DNA from: Kudoa neothunni
Taxonomy: Eukaryota > Cnidaria
Assembly: GCA_964304625.1 (NCBI GenBank)
Contig: OZ199838.1
Location: 5,146,001 to 5,210,000 of the forward strand
Direction of reading: 5' to 3'
Length of the DNA: 64,000 nt
Below, one piece after another: positions 62,182 to 64,000 of this stretch (its first letter is position 1; every line of letters begins with the position of its first letter). The position numbers and the translations under genes are program-made. The notes under the pieces are model-generated. The model was not told where the DNA came from. It saw nothing but the letters and a program-made list of their open reading frames with translations, and ran no database searches.

Positions 62182-64000
62182 TTACCAACAAAAATTACTA
62201 TTTAAGATGGGACATTCATTAACAAAGGTAGGATCCAATATTGGTACAGATCTAAAATAGAAAGATTTGATTCATTTGAAAATAATTCAGTAGAAAACAT
62301 ATCTACCCTTCATTGCCATGTAGTGATAGTGATGCGAGATTGTTAACAAAGTTTGTGGCGGGCATATTTTTGGCATACATTTTCACAAATTGAGCTCGAA
62401 TAATCTAATTGGAGATTAAAGTAAACAAATTAAAAAATAGCTTGCATTATTCAGCACATCTCCATCACAAAGATGTGAGCCGAAAGATTCGTGTTTTTGA
62501 ATAAGATCGATGTCAATAGGGATACAGTTGAGTGTAACAAGCATCATGTGAGTGGCATCTAGCGAATGAACAAGATTGTAGACGATGGAATTTTGGTGTT
62601 TTTTAATAACAGGTGTTATATTTGTAAGGTTGCTGGTGGTATCGCACGCGGCATTGGGATGCAAATTTGAAGGATACAAAAATTGCGAGCTTACAACGAA
62701 ATAATTCTGGCATACAGGAAAACCTATAGGAGTTGTCCATTCAATAGTACCATTGTTGGATGAAGCTAGCTTTTGGGTTGCATCCATTAACCAATTCTAT
62801 TTGAAAATGAAAAAAAAGCAATTAAATTATTCACCAATAAGGTGAACGAATATACCTTGAATTGAAAAACAACAGGCATTGAATCATAAATCAATTCTTT
62901 CACTTTGCAAGATAGCTCGTCAATAACAACATCATATTTTTTATTGATCTCTTCGTTGAAATGTGCTTTGATGTACATACTGATAGCGTAATCGCTGTCT
63001 AGTTGCATCGACTTAAACAAAATTTTTTTGAAAAATTTCCGTGTGAATAACGCTTTGTATTCCGTGCCATGGATGTTTGTGTGGATATTGTTGATAGCCA
63101 ACTCGCACAAATGGTCATATAACGCAAAAATTTGGTTGTGTTTAGTAGGTGAAGAAAAATTTACATAATTCATAAGAGTAGAATCATTGCAGAATGCAGC
63201 CAAGTGTTGAAACATGTTACAACTCCCATCAAAAAATATCGGTAAAGAAGATTCATAATTAGGATCGTTTTTGGCATCTGCAATCTCACGACAAACCGAT
63301 AACAACTTCCAAGGATCTGGTTTAGATTGCCACCAATCGTTCCTTATAGGATCAACTGCCGTTTTTCTAATCAATGGCATATTTTTGTCACATAAACTAC
63401 ACAAACTTTCCGCATTCATATCACAATCTTTCTTGTCAAGAGTAAGTGAAGTGTACAAAATTTTCAACCATTTCAAACCAACGTCCCCCAAAGGTTTCTT
63501 CCGTGAAAATCTAATCAGACCATTCAACATATCAGAATCAAGAAACGAATTCATATCTATTTGAGGATAACATCTTCCACGGAAATCAATTTCGTGTTGC
63601 TGATAGATTGGGTTTTTCAGGAAATGGGAAAAAGTCCAACAATTGTATTGTCTATATTTTAGTTTTCTATTTTTCTCATATAATGTCTTGAAAGCTTTCG
63701 GCTCTGATATGTAATTTTTAATTATATGCAGCATACTACGACTGAAAATTAACGACGTAGAATTTAACTTGGTCAAAGTATCCAATACTGGAAATATATA
63801 GTTAGAATTGTTGCAGTTGTTGTTTGGAGATGAGGACAATTGTAATTTATTGTGATGATCCAGGCTGCCAACCGATTTGATAAATGGTTTGAACCTGTCA
63901 GAGAAAGATTGCGATGAAAATCCTAACCATATAGGTGTGAGAGGAGAAGACAACTCGGATGAGGTGGAATTTGGTTTAGCTGGACTGATCTGTTGTTGAG
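62182..64000 (-). CDS. POLRMT: mitochondrial (T7-like) RNA polymerase, C-terminal half, altered catalytic core
   Basis: Single-subunit polymerase that transcribes mtDNA; the 5' part lies beyond the window. Exons: 64000-62856, 62796-62446, 62404 to about 62307, and probably 62251-62182 (introns 59, 41 and about 55 nt). The second intron is GC-AG (AAT|GCAAGC). Family marks: HEIDFRGRCYPQ, KKPLGDVGLKWLKI, PIFFDGSCNMFQHLAAF (catalytic Asp = T7 D537 present), IEWTTPIGFPVCQ, YNLVHSLDATHMML and, after the junction, IIRAQFVKMY. Two core motifs are changed. Motif B reads TRKFFKKILFKSMQL where human has TRKVVKQTVMTVVYG: Arg and Lys631 remain, but Tyr639 and Gly640 are Gln and Leu. Motif C reads HESFGSH instead of HDSFGTH or HDCYWTH, so the second metal-binding Asp (T7 D812) is Glu. 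The long clean frame argues for a selected protein, possibly with altered or lost catalysis. Confidence 0.92.

Overview
Kind of organism. The window is an AT-rich metazoan nuclear sequence. Animal-type genes (survivin, a DYRK kinase, UBR5, a rhodopsin-like receptor, a T7-type mitochondrial RNA polymerase) carry canonical GT-AG introns that are almost all 37-69 nt. Intergenic DNA is long and full of decayed DNA transposons. Very short introns, strong AT bias and fast-evolving proteins fit a derived, probably parasitic animal such as a myxozoan cnidarian, but that placement is inference and no marker in the window settles it.

Layout. On the minus strand lie an unrecognised gene running off the left edge (1-522), a doubtful small gene (727-1047), a DYRK kinase (1120-2610), a very large UBR5/Hyd HECT ubiquitin ligase (10812-19107), a ZNF598/Hel2 RING ligase (26870-28887), proteasome beta-2 (32261-33150), thymidylate synthase (54932-56043) and mitochondrial RNA polymerase (62182 to beyond 64000). 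On the plus strand lie a four-exon survivin (23492-24046) with no exon longer than 118 nt, the large subunit of ribonucleotide reductase (37757-40531) and a divergent class A GPCR (47285-48419). I rebuilt exon structures by matching reading frames, splice sites and family sequence. The joins keep phase, and the lengths of PSMB2 (199 aa), RRM1 (795 aa) and survivin (140 aa) agree with the human proteins.

Mobile DNA. Six piggyBac-like elements (five full-span, one nested) have TTAA or near-TTAA ends; most share a subterminal dyad of the form GGGGTC-N5/6-GACCCC. There are two full-span hAT copies plus a hAT dimerisation-domain relic, one Tc1-like element with inner and outer direct repeats, two Tigger/pogo-type elements, a mariner relic, two small TA-flanked MITEs and a tRNA-derived SINE family. 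Nesting is visible twice (piggyBac inside piggyBac, Tc1 inside hAT). I saw no LTR element, Polinton or other virus-like element.

How the genes relate. There are no operons. Ribonucleotide reductase, thymidylate synthase and survivin are all S/G2-phase genes, and RRM1 has two perfect E2F-type sites upstream. UBR5, ZNF598 and PSMB2 belong to ubiquitin-proteasome and ribosome quality control. Two host genes look abnormal: the mitochondrial RNA polymerase has replaced catalytic-core residues, and thymidylate synthase carries three single-base frame disruptions, while the other genes read through cleanly.
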